A stretch of 64,000 nucleotides of DNA from Mesorhizobium ciceri WSM4083 (GCF_000519305.1 NZ_JAFG01000012.1:31768-95767); one strand, 5' to 3'. Positions 9,531 to 17,958 are shown, counted from the first letter of the stretch. Notes: generated by a model from the letters alone, not told the origin. Program-made: numbers and translations.

Positions 9531-10248
9531 ATTGATTCCTCTTCTCGGCAGATCGGATCGATGGCTATCGGCAAGGCCGGCGTCCGCCAGCGGGCTGCGC
9601 GACTGCCGCTGGTGAAGACCGCGTGGGCAATGGCGCGGAAACTGGATGAGGCTCGCCTGTCACCGTATCGGTTCCATGCAACGTTTGCGGATCATCCGTC
9701 GCATTTGGCATGCCAAGGCAATAAAGCTTGCAATACTAGGTGGCGAGCGGTCCCATCCTATGTCGGACCGTCGACATTGGTGCAGACCCGACACTTTCGT
9801 GCTGGCACAGACCTTAGGTTTCAGCTTGCAGCATTTTTCCCTCAGCGTTCTTGCCGGGGAGCTCGTCGAGATGTTGCTGAACTGCGGCCATCCTCGCCGG
9901 CGCTCAGGTCTGCTAAGAGCCCGGGTCGCCGGCGGCGCATCAAATGCGGAGAAAATTCTAGCGTGCCATCGGCACGCGCCGGTAGGCTAGCCGTGATGAA
10001 GACCGGCGCGGTTCGGCAGCCCGATAGCACCAGGCCGACAAAATAGCAGCGGTAAGGGTGGGCGTCATCGAAGGCCACTTATACGTCGCAGCTCGTCGAA
10101 CCGGAGCTAGCAAGACCATGCTCGCCAGGTGCCTAAGGAATCTCGGTGATGGAAAGCCCGATCGAGGCGACCGGCGACGGACTTTTTCGCCAATTACTAC
10201 GGCAAACTTTGCTGCGGATGGTAGCAATCAGAAGCCATCTGGCTACCG
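9531..10248. other. intergenic stretch without recognisable gene
   Basis: Nothing with family resemblance is seen on either strand between the S46 peptidase and the tRNA-Gly remnant. The promoter of the peptidase gene should lie near 9531-9700, but no clear -35/-10 pair is visible. Confidence 0.45.
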
Positions 10249-10296
10249 CCCTTGCCAAGGTTGGGGTCGAGCGTTCGAATCGCTTCACCCGCTCCA
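10249..10296 (+). tRNA. 3' half of tRNA-Gly(GCC), probable integration-site remnant
   Basis: From the anticodon loop (TTGCCAA, anticodon GCC) onward the sequence follows a proteobacterial tRNA-Gly: GGTTG stem strand, variable loop, T-loop GTTCGAATC, acceptor strand CACCCGC, discriminator T and encoded CCA. The 5' half (acceptor GCGGGTG, D arm, 5' anticodon strand) is absent; the bases before the loop do not pair with GGTTG. Tyrosine integrases of ICEs commonly recombine at the anticodon loop of tRNA genes and leave such a 3' copy. A functional tRNA is unlikely. Confidence 0.8.
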
Positions 10297-10326
10297 GTTT
10301 TCCTTAGGGAAATCAAGCATTTAGAT

Positions 10327-10359
10327 AAGGGCCGCCGCACGGTGGCCCTTTCTGTTTTT
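10327..10359 (+). terminator. rho-independent terminator downstream of the tRNA-Gly piece
   Basis: A ten-base stem (AAGGGCCGCC with GGTGGCCCTT, one G-T pair) encloses a GCAC loop and is followed by TCTGTTTTT. This is the expected 3' terminator of a tRNA gene and was carried along with the tRNA 3' half. Confidence 0.88.
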
Positions 10360-10654
10360 GCTATTGGTCAACACCCGGTCAACACGCACGTTGATCGATT
10401 TCCCACGTAGCCGATAGCACGCGGGCTGGGCTATAGCGCAGCTTGGTCAAGACTCATCGCGTCCTACCGGTCCCAATCGCGGCCGTGGAAGACTCCATTC
10501 CTTGCCAGGGGTAACCAACGCGATGGCGGAGGAGCGGGTCGAAGCAGGCGCAACCGATCCTCCTTCACCAAACCACGCACAGCGCCGGATGGCTATGAAA
10601 CCGGACTTGCTTGTCCTACACCGCCGATGCTTCAGTGATAGGAGGAGAGCCAAA

Positions 10655-10870
10655 ATGTCCAAGCGGTTCAATCATACGCAAGCTTTTGCGCATTTCGATA
10701 CTGTGCCAACGAACGTCCAATGGAGTTGGTCAGCGAGAAACGAGAGCAAAGGAACCGTCGTGGTTACTCTTTGGCAGGACGAGTTCAAAAAGGTTGACGG
10801 AAAGCTTGTTTATACCCGAGGCGCGTTGTGGGACGACGCGTGCCAGCCGAGGCGTCTATATGATCACTAA
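10655..10870 (+). CDS. small protein of unknown function
   Basis: A 71-aa frame with a strong GGAGGAG ribosome site seven bases before its ATG. The protein (MSKRFNHTQAFAHFD...) is charged, has no membrane segment or signal peptide, and contains two Trp-rich patches (VQWSWSARN, TLWQDEF). I do not recognise the family. It lies between a tRNA-Gly scar and a helicase-tail remnant, a region that looks like an island boundary. The ribosome site argues that it is or was a real gene. Confidence 0.5.
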   Translation: MSKRFNHTQAFAHFDTVPTNVQWSWSARNESKGTVVVTLWQDEFKKVDGKLVYTRGALWDDACQPRRLYDH

Positions 10871-11114
10871 TCGCCGTCAGCCATCTCGCTATATCAGTGA
10901 GCTCTGCGAGATTGCTAACGACGAAGTTCGCTTCGAGACGATCGAGGGCGTCGCATTAAGCCAGTGCCCAGCTTGCCTCGTCGGCCAATTGGTTGAGCGG
11001 CGCAATAAGAACGGAGGCGTATTTCGTGGATGTAATCAGTTCCCGGACTGCAAACACGGTGAACCGGTGGCTGCCGACCGTAGGAGTCGGTCCCGTTCAC
11101 CTCACTCTTTGTAG
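10860..11114 (+). pseudogene. C-terminal remnant of a UvrD-like helicase with topoisomerase-type zinc finger
   Basis: The 84-residue frame begins RRQPSRYISEL, which matches the end of the helicase core in UvrD / helicase IV relatives. It continues with a C4 zinc finger (CPACLVGQL ... GCNQFPDC) of the zf-C4_Topoisom type often found at the tail of such helicases. All the ATPase motifs that should precede it are missing, and the apparent ATG at 10860 overlaps the upstream small gene by chance. It is therefore read as the surviving 3' end of a deleted gene. An independent small zinc-finger protein is a less likely alternative. Confidence 0.65.
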
Positions 11115-11291
11115 GCCGCAGGCTTGCTAGTACTGTCACACCGAAACTGTGCTGCTTCCTGCCGAGAGTGATTGGATTCGCTTTCGCTATCCTGCAGTCA
11201 TGAACGAGGCATTTATATCGGCATTGCCCAAAATTGCGGTATACGGCGGATGTATGAAGCGAGTTTTGGCCACCATACCAGGAGTGAACCT

Positions 11292-11876
11292 TTGAGCGAT
11301 CAAAACGTAGCCCCGACGGCCGATCTGGTCGGGCTGACGGCAGACATTGTCTCGGCCTATGTCAGCCAAAACCCTCTGCCCGTCGCTGGGTTGCCAGACC
11401 TCATCGCGTCGATCCATTCGTCGCTGTCAAACCTGGGCCAGCCGAGTGGGACCGCCCAACCGACACAGGACCCGGCCATCAATCCGAAAAGGTCGGTAAC
11501 GCCGGACTACATCATCTGCCTCGAAGACGGCAAGAGATTCAAATCGCTGAAAAGGCATCTCGCAGTACATTACGGCCTCACTCCAGACGAATACCGCGAG
11601 AAGTGGGGATTGAAGCAGGATTACCCGATGGTTGCGCCAAATTACGCGGCCCAAAGATCGACGCTCGCAAAGGCGGCGGGGCTCGGACGCAAGCCGCAGC
11701 CGACGCCGGCCAAAAAGGCTCCTGCCAAACGCAAGCCTAGGTGTTTGATCCCAGGCTTTGATGGTGCATTATTTTCCTTGGAATGGAGGGATGCACTTTG
11801 GGACAGATTCTACATGGCAGCGCCACGACGACAGAGGCAGTCCGTCGAGCAATACAAAATAGTGAAGAGAGCCTGA
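11292..11876 (+). CDS. MucR/Ros-family transcriptional regulator, 3' end fused into an IS
   Basis: The protein opens LSDQNVAPTADLVGLTADIVSAYV and has the zinc-finger-like core FKSLKRHLAVHYGLTPDEYREKW, then DYPMVAPNYA, as in MucR regulators that control exopolysaccharide, motility and symbiosis genes in alphaproteobacteria. The first Cys ligand region reads ICLEDGKRFKSLKRHL, so the usual CxxC has Asp in place of the second Cys. A TTG start at 11292 is chosen because AGGAG lies seven bases upstream and the family length fits. An IS481-family element entered the penultimate codon: the original gene would end ...KRKPRT after 151 residues, whereas now 44 IS-encoded residues are added. Confidence 0.88.
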   Translation: MSDQNVAPTADLVGLTADIVSAYVSQNPLPVAGLPDLIASIHSSLSNLGQPSGTAQPTQDPAINPKRSVTPDYIICLEDGKRFKSLKRHLAVHYGLTPDEYREKWGLKQDYPMVAPNYAAQRSTLAKAAGLGRKPQPTPAKKAPAKRKPRCLIPGFDGALFSLEWRDALWDRFYMAAPRRQRQSVEQYKIVKRA

Positions 11877-12743
11877 GAGCACTTTCGAAGCGCTACGGCA
11901 TCAATCAGAAGACAGTTGCCAAATGGAAGAAGCGCACGTCCGTTGCGGATCTTCCGACTGGCCCGAAAGAGCCGAAATCGACGGTCATGTCGCTTGAGGA
12001 AGAAGCAGTCATCGTGGCTTTTCGAAAGCACACACTCTTGCCGCTCGATGATTGCCTTTATGCCCTCCAGCCGACCATCCCGCACCTGACGCGCTCGTCG
12101 CTGCACCGCTGCCTGCAGCGCCATGGCATTGGACGCCTGCCGGACGTCGGGGGCGACAAGCCTGCAAAGAAGACATTCAAATCCTACCCGATCGGCTATT
12201 TTCACATCGACATTGCTGAAGTCCAGACCGCCGAAGGCAAGCTCTATCTCTTCGTTGCGATCGACCGGACATCAAAATTCGCCTATGTCGAACTGCACGA
12301 GAAGGCGGGCAAGATGGCTGCGGCACAGTTCCTGCGCAATCTCATCGCAACCCTTCCCTATGCCATCCACACAGTGCTGACGGACAACGGCATCCAGTTC
12401 ACCAACCAGGAACGGCATCGCTATGCCTTCGTCCACATCTTCGACCGTGTCTGCAACGAGCATGGGATCGAGCACAGGCTCACGAAGATCAAGCATCCCT
12501 GGACCAACGGCCAGGTCGAGCGCATGAACCGAACCATCAAGGAGGCGACCGTCAAACGCTTCCACTACGACGATCACAATCAACTGCGCAGGCACCTGAA
12601 TGACTTCGTAGCAGCCTACAATTTTGCGCGCCGCCTCAAGACCCTAAAGGGTCTCACGCCTTACGAGTTCATATGCAAATCATGGACAAATGAACCGCAA
12701 CGGTTCACTCTAAACCCGATCCATCAAATGCCGGGACTGAACA
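11742..12743 (+). mobile_element. complete IS481-family insertion sequence
   Basis: The element is about 1002 bp, starts TGTTTGATCCC and ends GACTGAACA. The terminal 27-base inverted repeats, counted with flanking TAGG, match at about 21 positions. It is flanked by 6-bp direct repeats CCTAGG (11736-11741 and 12744-12749), which fit the NCTAGN target preference of IS481. It contains one transposase gene. Precise removal restores an in-frame mucR end (CCT AGG ACT TAG). Confidence 0.93.
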
Positions 12744-12748
12744 CCTAG
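11798..12748 (+). CDS. IS481-family transposase
   Basis: A DDE transposase of about 316 aa. An N-terminal helix-turn-helix (LRALSKRYGINQKTVAKW) is followed by the integrase-like core: first Asp in FHIDIAE, second in LTDNGIQFT, and Glu in NGQVERMNRTIKEA. A TTG start at 11798 is preferred, since GGAGGG lies seven bases upstream and relatives begin MGQ.LHGSATTTEAVRRAI. The stop codon TAG at 12746-12748 lies outside the element, within the duplicated target CCTAGG, so the target site itself supplies translation termination. No frameshift is seen and the element looks potentially active. Confidence 0.93.
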   Translation: MGQILHGSATTTEAVRRAIQNSEESLRALSKRYGINQKTVAKWKKRTSVADLPTGPKEPKSTVMSLEEEAVIVAFRKHTLLPLDDCLYALQPTIPHLTRSSLHRCLQRHGIGRLPDVGGDKPAKKTFKSYPIGYFHIDIAEVQTAEGKLYLFVAIDRTSKFAYVELHEKAGKMAAAQFLRNLIATLPYAIHTVLTDNGIQFTNQERHRYAFVHIFDRVCNEHGIEHRLTKIKHPWTNGQVERMNRTIKEATVKRFHYDDHNQLRRHLNDFVAAYNFARRLKTLKGLTPYEFICKSWTNEPQRFTLNPIHQMPGLNT

Positions 12749-12755
12749 GACTTAG

Positions 12756-13203
12756 TGGAGGCAGGATGTTTGAGCGTCCAACCTCGGGTGCTTCGTCAGG
12801 CGCGGGTAGCCAATGGAGACCACCTTCGTGGGCGCACTCCATCTTCATTCCCGGCGATCTTCGGCGAAGTTTACGATCTTCAAGCACGCCGAAATCCGCC
12901 CACCAGTAGATATTTCTACTAGGCGGAATACGAAGCAGCGCCTGGACCCGGCTGGTCGCTGGGATGTTCTGCGAATCAACAAAGAATTCGCCGCCGCCAA
13001 GCAAGTGCTCCTCACAGTGATCTGCACGAATCGCAGGTACTGGGAACTTTGACCCTCCGGCTGCTATACGAGCGCTGTCCGGGTTATGCCCTCGATCTAG
13101 CAAAAAATGTGTCGAAAAGGTTGGGCGTCCTATTGCCTGCCCGCTGAATCCACGGCCTGTAAATGACCGGGGGCGGTTCCAGTCGCGCGCCGTGGAGTAA
13201 GGA
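12756..13203. other. intergenic stretch between mucR/IS and the ion-channel gene
   Basis: No gene is recognised here. The segment begins just after the original mucR stop (TAG at 12753-12755) and ends with the ribosome site of the channel gene (GGAG near 13193). Confidence 0.5.
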
Positions 13204-14316
13204 ATGCCTATGGAAGACGCGGGGGCCGCCAAGGTCGGTCCAGATGATCTACAGGCGATGCGTCCGCATTCGAAGCCGAACATGCCAAGCCCGTTCGGCC
13301 GCCTGTTAGATCGCGCTACATACTGGGATCTGATGATCGTTGCGTCCGCAACGCTCTTGGTCTCCTCAACGTACTTCTGGCTCGCGCCACAAAGCCAAGG
13401 AGCTCTTTTCGAAGGACGCGCTCTAACTTTCCCGGAGGCCGTCTATCTCTCCATTGTAACTTTCACGTCGCTTGGGTACGGGGACGTGCTTCCCGTGGGC
13501 TTCGGCCGGGTCGTTGCCGTTCTTGATGTCGCCTGTGGCCTTCTGCTGACTGCCGTTCTGATTGGGAAGGTCGCGTCCGAACGGCAGGCCTCGCTGCTCC
13601 TTCTGCTCCACACCAGTGACACGCAGCGCCGGATCTCCGCCTTCGCAAAGGAACTTGCAAACATCCGCGGCGCTTTGTCAGAGAAGTCCGAAAGCGAGGC
13701 GACCACGAAAAGCAATCGGGCGGAACTATACTCGCTTCGTACGTTGACCCAGTCGATTAGCAACTACATGTCTTTCAACGGTTTCCAAGCTGGGATCGTT
13801 GAGTTTGGCAACTTCAGCGCATTGTCGGCGCTGTATGACGAATTGGATCTCGCCTTCGAAGTCTGCTCGAGGATCGTCCACGGATCAGGCAAGAACAGTG
13901 ACGCCGTCGTGATGGCCAGAGCCGTTTCGTGCTGCACAAGGATATATGTCCTTGTGCGGTTGATGAGTCGACTTCATCGCTCTGCCGCTACGAGGTCGTC
14001 CCTGTTTGGGACCGTCCTGATCTCACTGCGGTTAAAAAAGCCGGCGAGCCTGACGCTGGCCGAAGCAGCGGCCAAGAACAAGTCGGAGCTGCTCTTTCAG
14101 TCAATGGCCATAGGGTTGGGGAAGGCCGAGGCCTGGAAAGCTCGGGGCTATCATTCGCTTCAATTGGAGCGCGTCCTCGCGGAGATGCCGAGCGGATCTA
14201 AGGACGGATGGGGCAATCAAGTCCACAAACTCATTGCGGCTAAGCTCGGCATTTCTAACTCCGTCGCTTCCAAATGCGTCGCCACGCTCGTGGAGCTCGG
14301 CAGACTTCCTAAGTGA
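13204..14316 (+). CDS. two-transmembrane potassium-channel-like protein
   Basis: A 370-aa protein with TM1 (LMIVASATLLVSSTYFWL), a pore loop containing the selectivity filter FTSLGYGDV, and TM2 (VAVLDVACGLLLTAVLIGKV), the KcsA/Ion_trans_2 layout. The remaining 250 residues are cytoplasmic and do not match an RCK/TrkA-N domain that I can recognise; they include a helical region after SDTQRRISAFAKELA. GGAGTAAGGA precedes the ATG. Physiologically it should pass K+ across the inner membrane, with gating by the unknown C-terminal domain. It is a single gene, and neighbouring accessory genes suggest it was acquired with them. Confidence 0.85.
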   Translation: MPMEDAGAAKVGPDDLQAMRPHSKPNMPSPFGRLLDRATYWDLMIVASATLLVSSTYFWLAPQSQGALFEGRALTFPEAVYLSIVTFTSLGYGDVLPVGFGRVVAVLDVACGLLLTAVLIGKVASERQASLLLLLHTSDTQRRISAFAKELANIRGALSEKSESEATTKSNRAELYSLRTLTQSISNYMSFNGFQAGIVEFGNFSALSALYDELDLAFEVCSRIVHGSGKNSDAVVMARAVSCCTRIYVLVRLMSRLHRSAATRSSLFGTVLISLRLKKPASLTLAEAAAKNKSELLFQSMAIGLGKAEAWKARGYHSLQLERVLAEMPSGSKDGWGNQVHKLIAAKLGISNSVASKCVATLVELGRLPK

Positions 14317-14395
14317 CGCTGGTTAGAGCGCGAATCCTGAACCCAGATGAATGCCGGAACTGAGAAGTAGCCCTGATTCATCAACCTGGTGAATT

Positions 14396-14626
14396 TTAGG
14401 GATTAGATTGATTCACGCCTCGATCAACGGCTGATTCGATCTCCTCAAGCACCTGGCCGAAGGTAAGGGCATCGATGCTTTCGTCGATCTGGAATTCAGG
14501 GTGCGATAGAAACTCGTTGGCAGCACTGCTAATGAGAAGTGATGAAATGCGCCTCGCAAGTTCATCGTCAGCAAGAAGGTAACGCGGCAAAATCCGCTTT
14601 TCGTTCTCTCGGCTGGGCAAGGTCAC
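14396..14626 (-). CDS. small acidic protein coupled to the DUF4238-like gene
   Basis: A 76-aa frame starting with GTG that overlaps the stop of the upstream gene (GTGA), so the two are translationally coupled. The protein is acidic (DELARRISSLL, IDESIDALTFGQVLEEIESA) and probably all-helical. I do not recognise a family. The tight overlap suggests it works with the larger protein, for example as a partner or immunity-type protein; that is inference. Confidence 0.55.
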   Translation of the reverse strand: MTLPSRENEKRILPRYLLADDELARRISSLLISSAANEFLSHPEFQIDESIDALTFGQVLEEIESAVDRGVNQSNP

Positions 14627-15756
14627 GAAGCATGCAGTCGGCGTGAGGGTGCGATCAGGCGAAGACCATCGCCCAAATCCCCCCGGGCACTGAAAACGTC
14701 AGGCAAGACGAACAAAGGCGCTCGAGCTCTGACGAGCGCCCAGCGGCTCCACATTAACGGATGTGCGAGCGCGTGGTAGAATTCGTTGCTCTGGTAAAGC
14801 GTCTCGTAGGCTTTCGATGCCATATCGAGGTCATCGGCGTAGCCAAGCTTCTCCAGGTTCGGCCCCATCATACCCCGAACCGCGTTTATGAAATTGGGGT
14901 TTCTAAGTATCTGTATAACCAGAAAGCCAACCAGCGATTCACGCTGCGGCCCATTGAGCGGTTCCCTCCCCAGAAGCATCTGGATTGGCTTTTTCGCATC
15001 CCCTTCGATGAGCCCAAAATAGGCCTCGAGCCGGTCGCTATATAGATTGTGCCCGAATCCCCATTTTCCAAAAGCACGGGAAGCGGATTGCCAACCACCA
15101 TCGCTGCGCTGCCAGCGCAGAACCGTTCCGCCGACCGCCCAGTGATCCCGAATGAACCCGCGCGAAATGAAGTGATTTTTTTTTTCGGGCTTTATAGAAA
15201 GTTTAGCTTTTGGCGGATTGGCATCCCGTTCGATGGCCCTCTGAGATTTTGGCTTCCATCGGGTCTCCATGAATGTTTTCCAAACATGCTCATAGGCCAG
15301 CTTGGCGGTGGCGGCGATCATCACCGAGCCTGCTGGCCCCAAGCATTCATGGCGTTCCTGCTCTAGATCAATCGAAGTCAATTCGCGACCTGCAACCAAG
15401 CGTTTCGCAACGACCTCGTTGCCCAGCCAGAGCTGTAAGCGCGCGAGTTCCAGGGCCATTTCCTCGCGGATATTGATGTGGAGAGGGGACTGGTCGTGAT
15501 CCAGCGCGAGCATCTCGCCAACGATCCGATGTATTACTTCGTCCCAGATGTGCGCCAGGGGGTCGATCGCGTCAGCACTGACATGGGGAACAAGCGTCAA
15601 GGCGGCAGCTCGCGTCATCGGAGGGTTCGATTTCCGAAATGGGATAAGGGTCGCAGCGCTGGGATCTGTCTCGGAACTCATGGGCGTCGGTTGTTGCCTG
15701 GAAATCCTGGGTCCTTCACGGCGCCGAGCAGCCTCTGGCTTCCAGCGCGCGATCAT
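14623..15756 (-). CDS. DUF4238-like protein
   Basis: A protein of about 377 aa. The region KKNHFISRGFIRDHWA, then a W-rich strand and LYSDRLEAYFGLIEGDAKKPIQ, resembles the start of DUF4238, a family of unknown function common in accessory regions. An N-terminal segment of about 150 residues precedes it. The start is unsettled: ATG at 15756, TTG at 15762 and ATG at 15681 (MSSETDPS) are all possible, and none has a strong ribosome site. It is followed with overlap by a 76-aa gene, and the next genes on the same strand form an AbiE-like pair. A role in defence is plausible but not shown. Confidence 0.65.
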   Translation of the reverse strand: MIARWKPEAARRREGPRISRQQPTPMSSETDPSAATLIPFRKSNPPMTRAAALTLVPHVSADAIDPLAHIWDEVIHRIVGEMLALDHDQSPLHINIREEMALELARLQLWLGNEVVAKRLVAGRELTSIDLEQERHECLGPAGSVMIAATAKLAYEHVWKTFMETRWKPKSQRAIERDANPPKAKLSIKPEKKNHFISRGFIRDHWAVGGTVLRWQRSDGGWQSASRAFGKWGFGHNLYSDRLEAYFGLIEGDAKKPIQMLLGREPLNGPQRESLVGFLVIQILRNPNFINAVRGMMGPNLEKLGYADDLDMASKAYETLYQSNEFYHALAHPLMWSRWALVRARAPLFVLPDVFSARGDLGDGLRLIAPSRRLHAS

Positions 15757-15887
15757 GCTCAAACAGGAAGAATTTATGTATCACCACCCGGATCCGAGTA
15801 GCGGTTGGAAAGCACTGCCTAGCTCCGGCTGCCTGTTATTAACGCGGCGGCCGTGTGGGAGAACTGAAGAACCAGCCATACTTTTAT

Positions 15888-16772
15888 CTAGCCGATCGCC
15901 TTCAGCAACCGCATTACCTGTTCGGCAACCTCTCTCTGACGGAGAATGCGGATGTCACGATCAGAATCCTCACCCAATTCGAATTTTGCCACGGCCACTG
16001 GGCCGTTCTTTTTGTAACCTTCGGTCTCCCCATCGTCTGCGAAATGGCGGGCGAGAAGACCGAGAACCTCGCCAACAACTGCTTTGTGCTTGCCATCCAG
16101 GGCAGAACGGAATTCCTTGGCGGCTGTATCGATGCCGCCATCATAGTGCGTCAGGCAATAGACCAGATCATGCGCGTCTTTGCGCTCGTCTCTCTGATCA
16201 ACCGCGTAGGCCTTAAGGCAAGTGAAGGCGACCAGATCCGCATAGTGCAGGGTGACACTTGCGACACCGTTGTCGCCGAGGAGTTCTGCCTTGATTTCTC
16301 TGGTCTTATGGTGATCGAAGACGATAGCGGAATGGGGGATATTCAGCGCGGAGACATTTCCGTCTGTTGGCAATTCCACGACCTTTCCGCCGGATTTTTC
16401 CGGGTCATCTGCGAGCAGTTCGAGAATCACTTTGGTCCCGCTGGACCTGGTTTCCCAGCGCCACGAAACAGGCTTTCCTGCGCTGTTTGTGCCGCGTGCA
16501 AAGCCTAACTTTTTGAAGTTGTCCTCCAGCGTATGGTACGCGTCGGTATTAGCCAGCATGTGCAGCTGGATGACGACATCGACGTCACCGGTACCCGCAT
16601 GCGCGGGAACGTCCGGCGGTTTCTTATCTACTAGGTAGCGCGGAGTGAGTCCGCCAACGAGGAACACGGAATCCCGCCACGGGCCGAGTCCGCGGATCAA
16701 CGTGACAAGGACACGCTCACAATTCTCAGTCACTTCATTGCTATAGCCTTCGGCCGTCGTCGGTTTCATCAT
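15888..16772 (-). CDS. nucleotidyltransferase partner of AbiE-like system
   Basis: A 294-aa protein with the polymerase-beta-type nucleotidyltransferase signature: FLVGGLTPRYL followed by GTGDVDVVIQL, where the GG and DxD residues form the metal site. A conserved KAYA...ERKDAHDLVYCL helix resembles the DxxD/K region of AbiEii-like toxins. The ATG is one base after the stop of the upstream gene, so the two are co-translated. AbiEii proteins of type IV toxin-antitoxin systems transfer nucleotides (some to tRNA) and cause abortive infection. It is distinct from the classical AbiEii scrap at 19335-19678. Assignment as a toxin is by family and context. Confidence 0.75.
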   Translation of the reverse strand: MMKPTTAEGYSNEVTENCERVLVTLIRGLGPWRDSVFLVGGLTPRYLVDKKPPDVPAHAGTGDVDVVIQLHMLANTDAYHTLEDNFKKLGFARGTNSAGKPVSWRWETRSSGTKVILELLADDPEKSGGKVVELPTDGNVSALNIPHSAIVFDHHKTREIKAELLGDNGVASVTLHYADLVAFTCLKAYAVDQRDERKDAHDLVYCLTHYDGGIDTAAKEFRSALDGKHKAVVGEVLGLLARHFADDGETEGYKKNGPVAVAKFELGEDSDRDIRILRQREVAEQVMRLLKAIG

Positions 16773-16773
16773 C

Positions 16774-17877
16774 TTAAATACCCAGGACTTCTTTCCTCAA
16801 ATGCTCGGCCATGTCTCGCGAACGACCTTCGTTGCGCAGAAGGTCCAGATAGACCTGGACGGGGCTTGCCAGCCAGAGGTGCCCCCTTTGCTCCTTGAAG
16901 AGGAACTCACCACGGGATGGCGTCTCGATCACATCGAGATTTGCACCCTCCGTCACAACGCGCGCTTCGAGGTTTGCGAGAACCTCTCCGGCCGCCTTGC
17001 CGGGAGTCATGCGGCAGGCAACACGGGAAATGCTGGACAGGAAAGGGGCGTATTCCTGAGCGGCCACGTCCTGCGTCAAAACATAGTCGACGGCGCCGGT
17101 TTCACACAGCGCTGCAAGACGATTGGCAAGCGACTCGCTGCTTCCTCCCGGCACATAGTACCGCCGCCTTGCCAGGGGGTGCCTAGCGGCCTGGATCTGC
17201 GTTCGCCATTCGTCGAGCAATGCTGAGGGAGCGGAAAGGCGGCGCTCCTTAGATGGTCCCTGACCTCGCGCCACAACCCAATCCATCCGCTCCAAGCCGG
17301 CCAGGGTTTCGGAGGCCGTACCGGGAGAGACCTCCGCCAGCTTGGAAAGCTCAACAACACCGACCCAATCGCGGTGTCCTTGGAGAAGAGCATGGAGTAC
17401 CTGCGATCGCTTGCCGGTGAACAGCGACCGGATCGACTTTTCGATGGTCTTGGGGACAGGGCGCTCGACATACAGATAGGCGCCCTTCGCGGGGACGAAG
17501 AGGCTACCTCCACTGTCGAAGAAACCGACTTTCTCATCTCGGAGCAGGTCCCGTGCGCCAACCGAAATCGACTCAGCCACCACCATCGGCACGACGTTCT
17601 GTTTGCCGCTTTGAGCGTACTCATTTTTTGCCCGGCTCAACTGCCACAGGATCTGCCGCACATCGCGGGGATATACGCTCCGCTTCAACTCTATAAGAAG
17701 GACCAGGTTCTGGTCGGCGACAACAACATCGATTTGAGCATCAAGTTCATGACCTAACTGCGTGAGCGGGTGTTTTTCGCTCACTATCGATGTCTGCGCA
17801 AAAGGGATCTTCTGGAGCGCGCTCATCAACGCGTCCAGAAGATCCCTTTCTCGCTCGTGCTCGCTAGTCGTTTGCAT
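16774..17877 (-). CDS. AbiEi-like regulator with nuclease-like N-terminal domain
   Basis: A protein of about 367 aa. Residues 1-110 contain ELDAQIDVVVADQN followed by LVLLIELKR, the spacing and residues (D...ExK) of a PD-(D/E)xK nuclease fold. The middle (KRSQVLHALLQGHRDWVGVVEL to ERMDWVVARG) is a winged helix, and the rest resembles the AbiEi antitoxin C-terminal region. It precedes the nucleotidyltransferase by one base. ATGs at 17946, 17886 and 17877 are possible; 17877 begins MQTTSEHER, where conservation appears to start. Two palindromes (17888-17903, 17941-17958) lie just upstream, consistent with autoregulation. Whether the nuclease site is active is not known. Confidence 0.72.
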   Translation of the reverse strand: MQTTSEHERERDLLDALMSALQKIPFAQTSIVSEKHPLTQLGHELDAQIDVVVADQNLVLLIELKRSVYPRDVRQILWQLSRAKNEYAQSGKQNVVPMVVAESISVGARDLLRDEKVGFFDSGGSLFVPAKGAYLYVERPVPKTIEKSIRSLFTGKRSQVLHALLQGHRDWVGVVELSKLAEVSPGTASETLAGLERMDWVVARGQGPSKERRLSAPSALLDEWRTQIQAARHPLARRRYYVPGGSSESLANRLAALCETGAVDYVLTQDVAAQEYAPFLSSISRVACRMTPGKAAGEVLANLEARVVTEGANLDVIETPSRGEFLFKEQRGHLWLASPVQVYLDLLRNEGRSRDMAEHLRKEVLGI

Positions 17878-17887
17878 GATTACCATT

Positions 17888-17903
17888 TTCGCTGCGCAGT
17901 GAA
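17888..17903. promoter_or_regulatory. palindromic operator, copy 1 (AbiE-like locus)
   Basis: TTCGCTGCGCAGTGAA has 7-base arms around a 2-base centre with one mismatch. It matches copy 2 at 17941-17958 at 14 of 16 positions. It lies immediately before the ATG at 17886, so binding would block leader transcription or initiation. Confidence 0.7.
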
Positions 17904-17940
17904 TAATGGCATTTTGGCAAATTGCTAGCTTCGGCGCAAC

Positions 17941-17958
17941 ATTCACTGCACAGTGAAT
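17941..17958. promoter_or_regulatory. palindromic operator, copy 2 (AbiE-like locus)
   Basis: ATTCACTGCACAGTGAAT has perfect 8-base arms around CA. The centre is about 54 bases (five helical turns) from copy 1. Known AbiEi antitoxins bind two inverted repeats upstream of their operon; this layout matches, with different bases. Confidence 0.75.
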
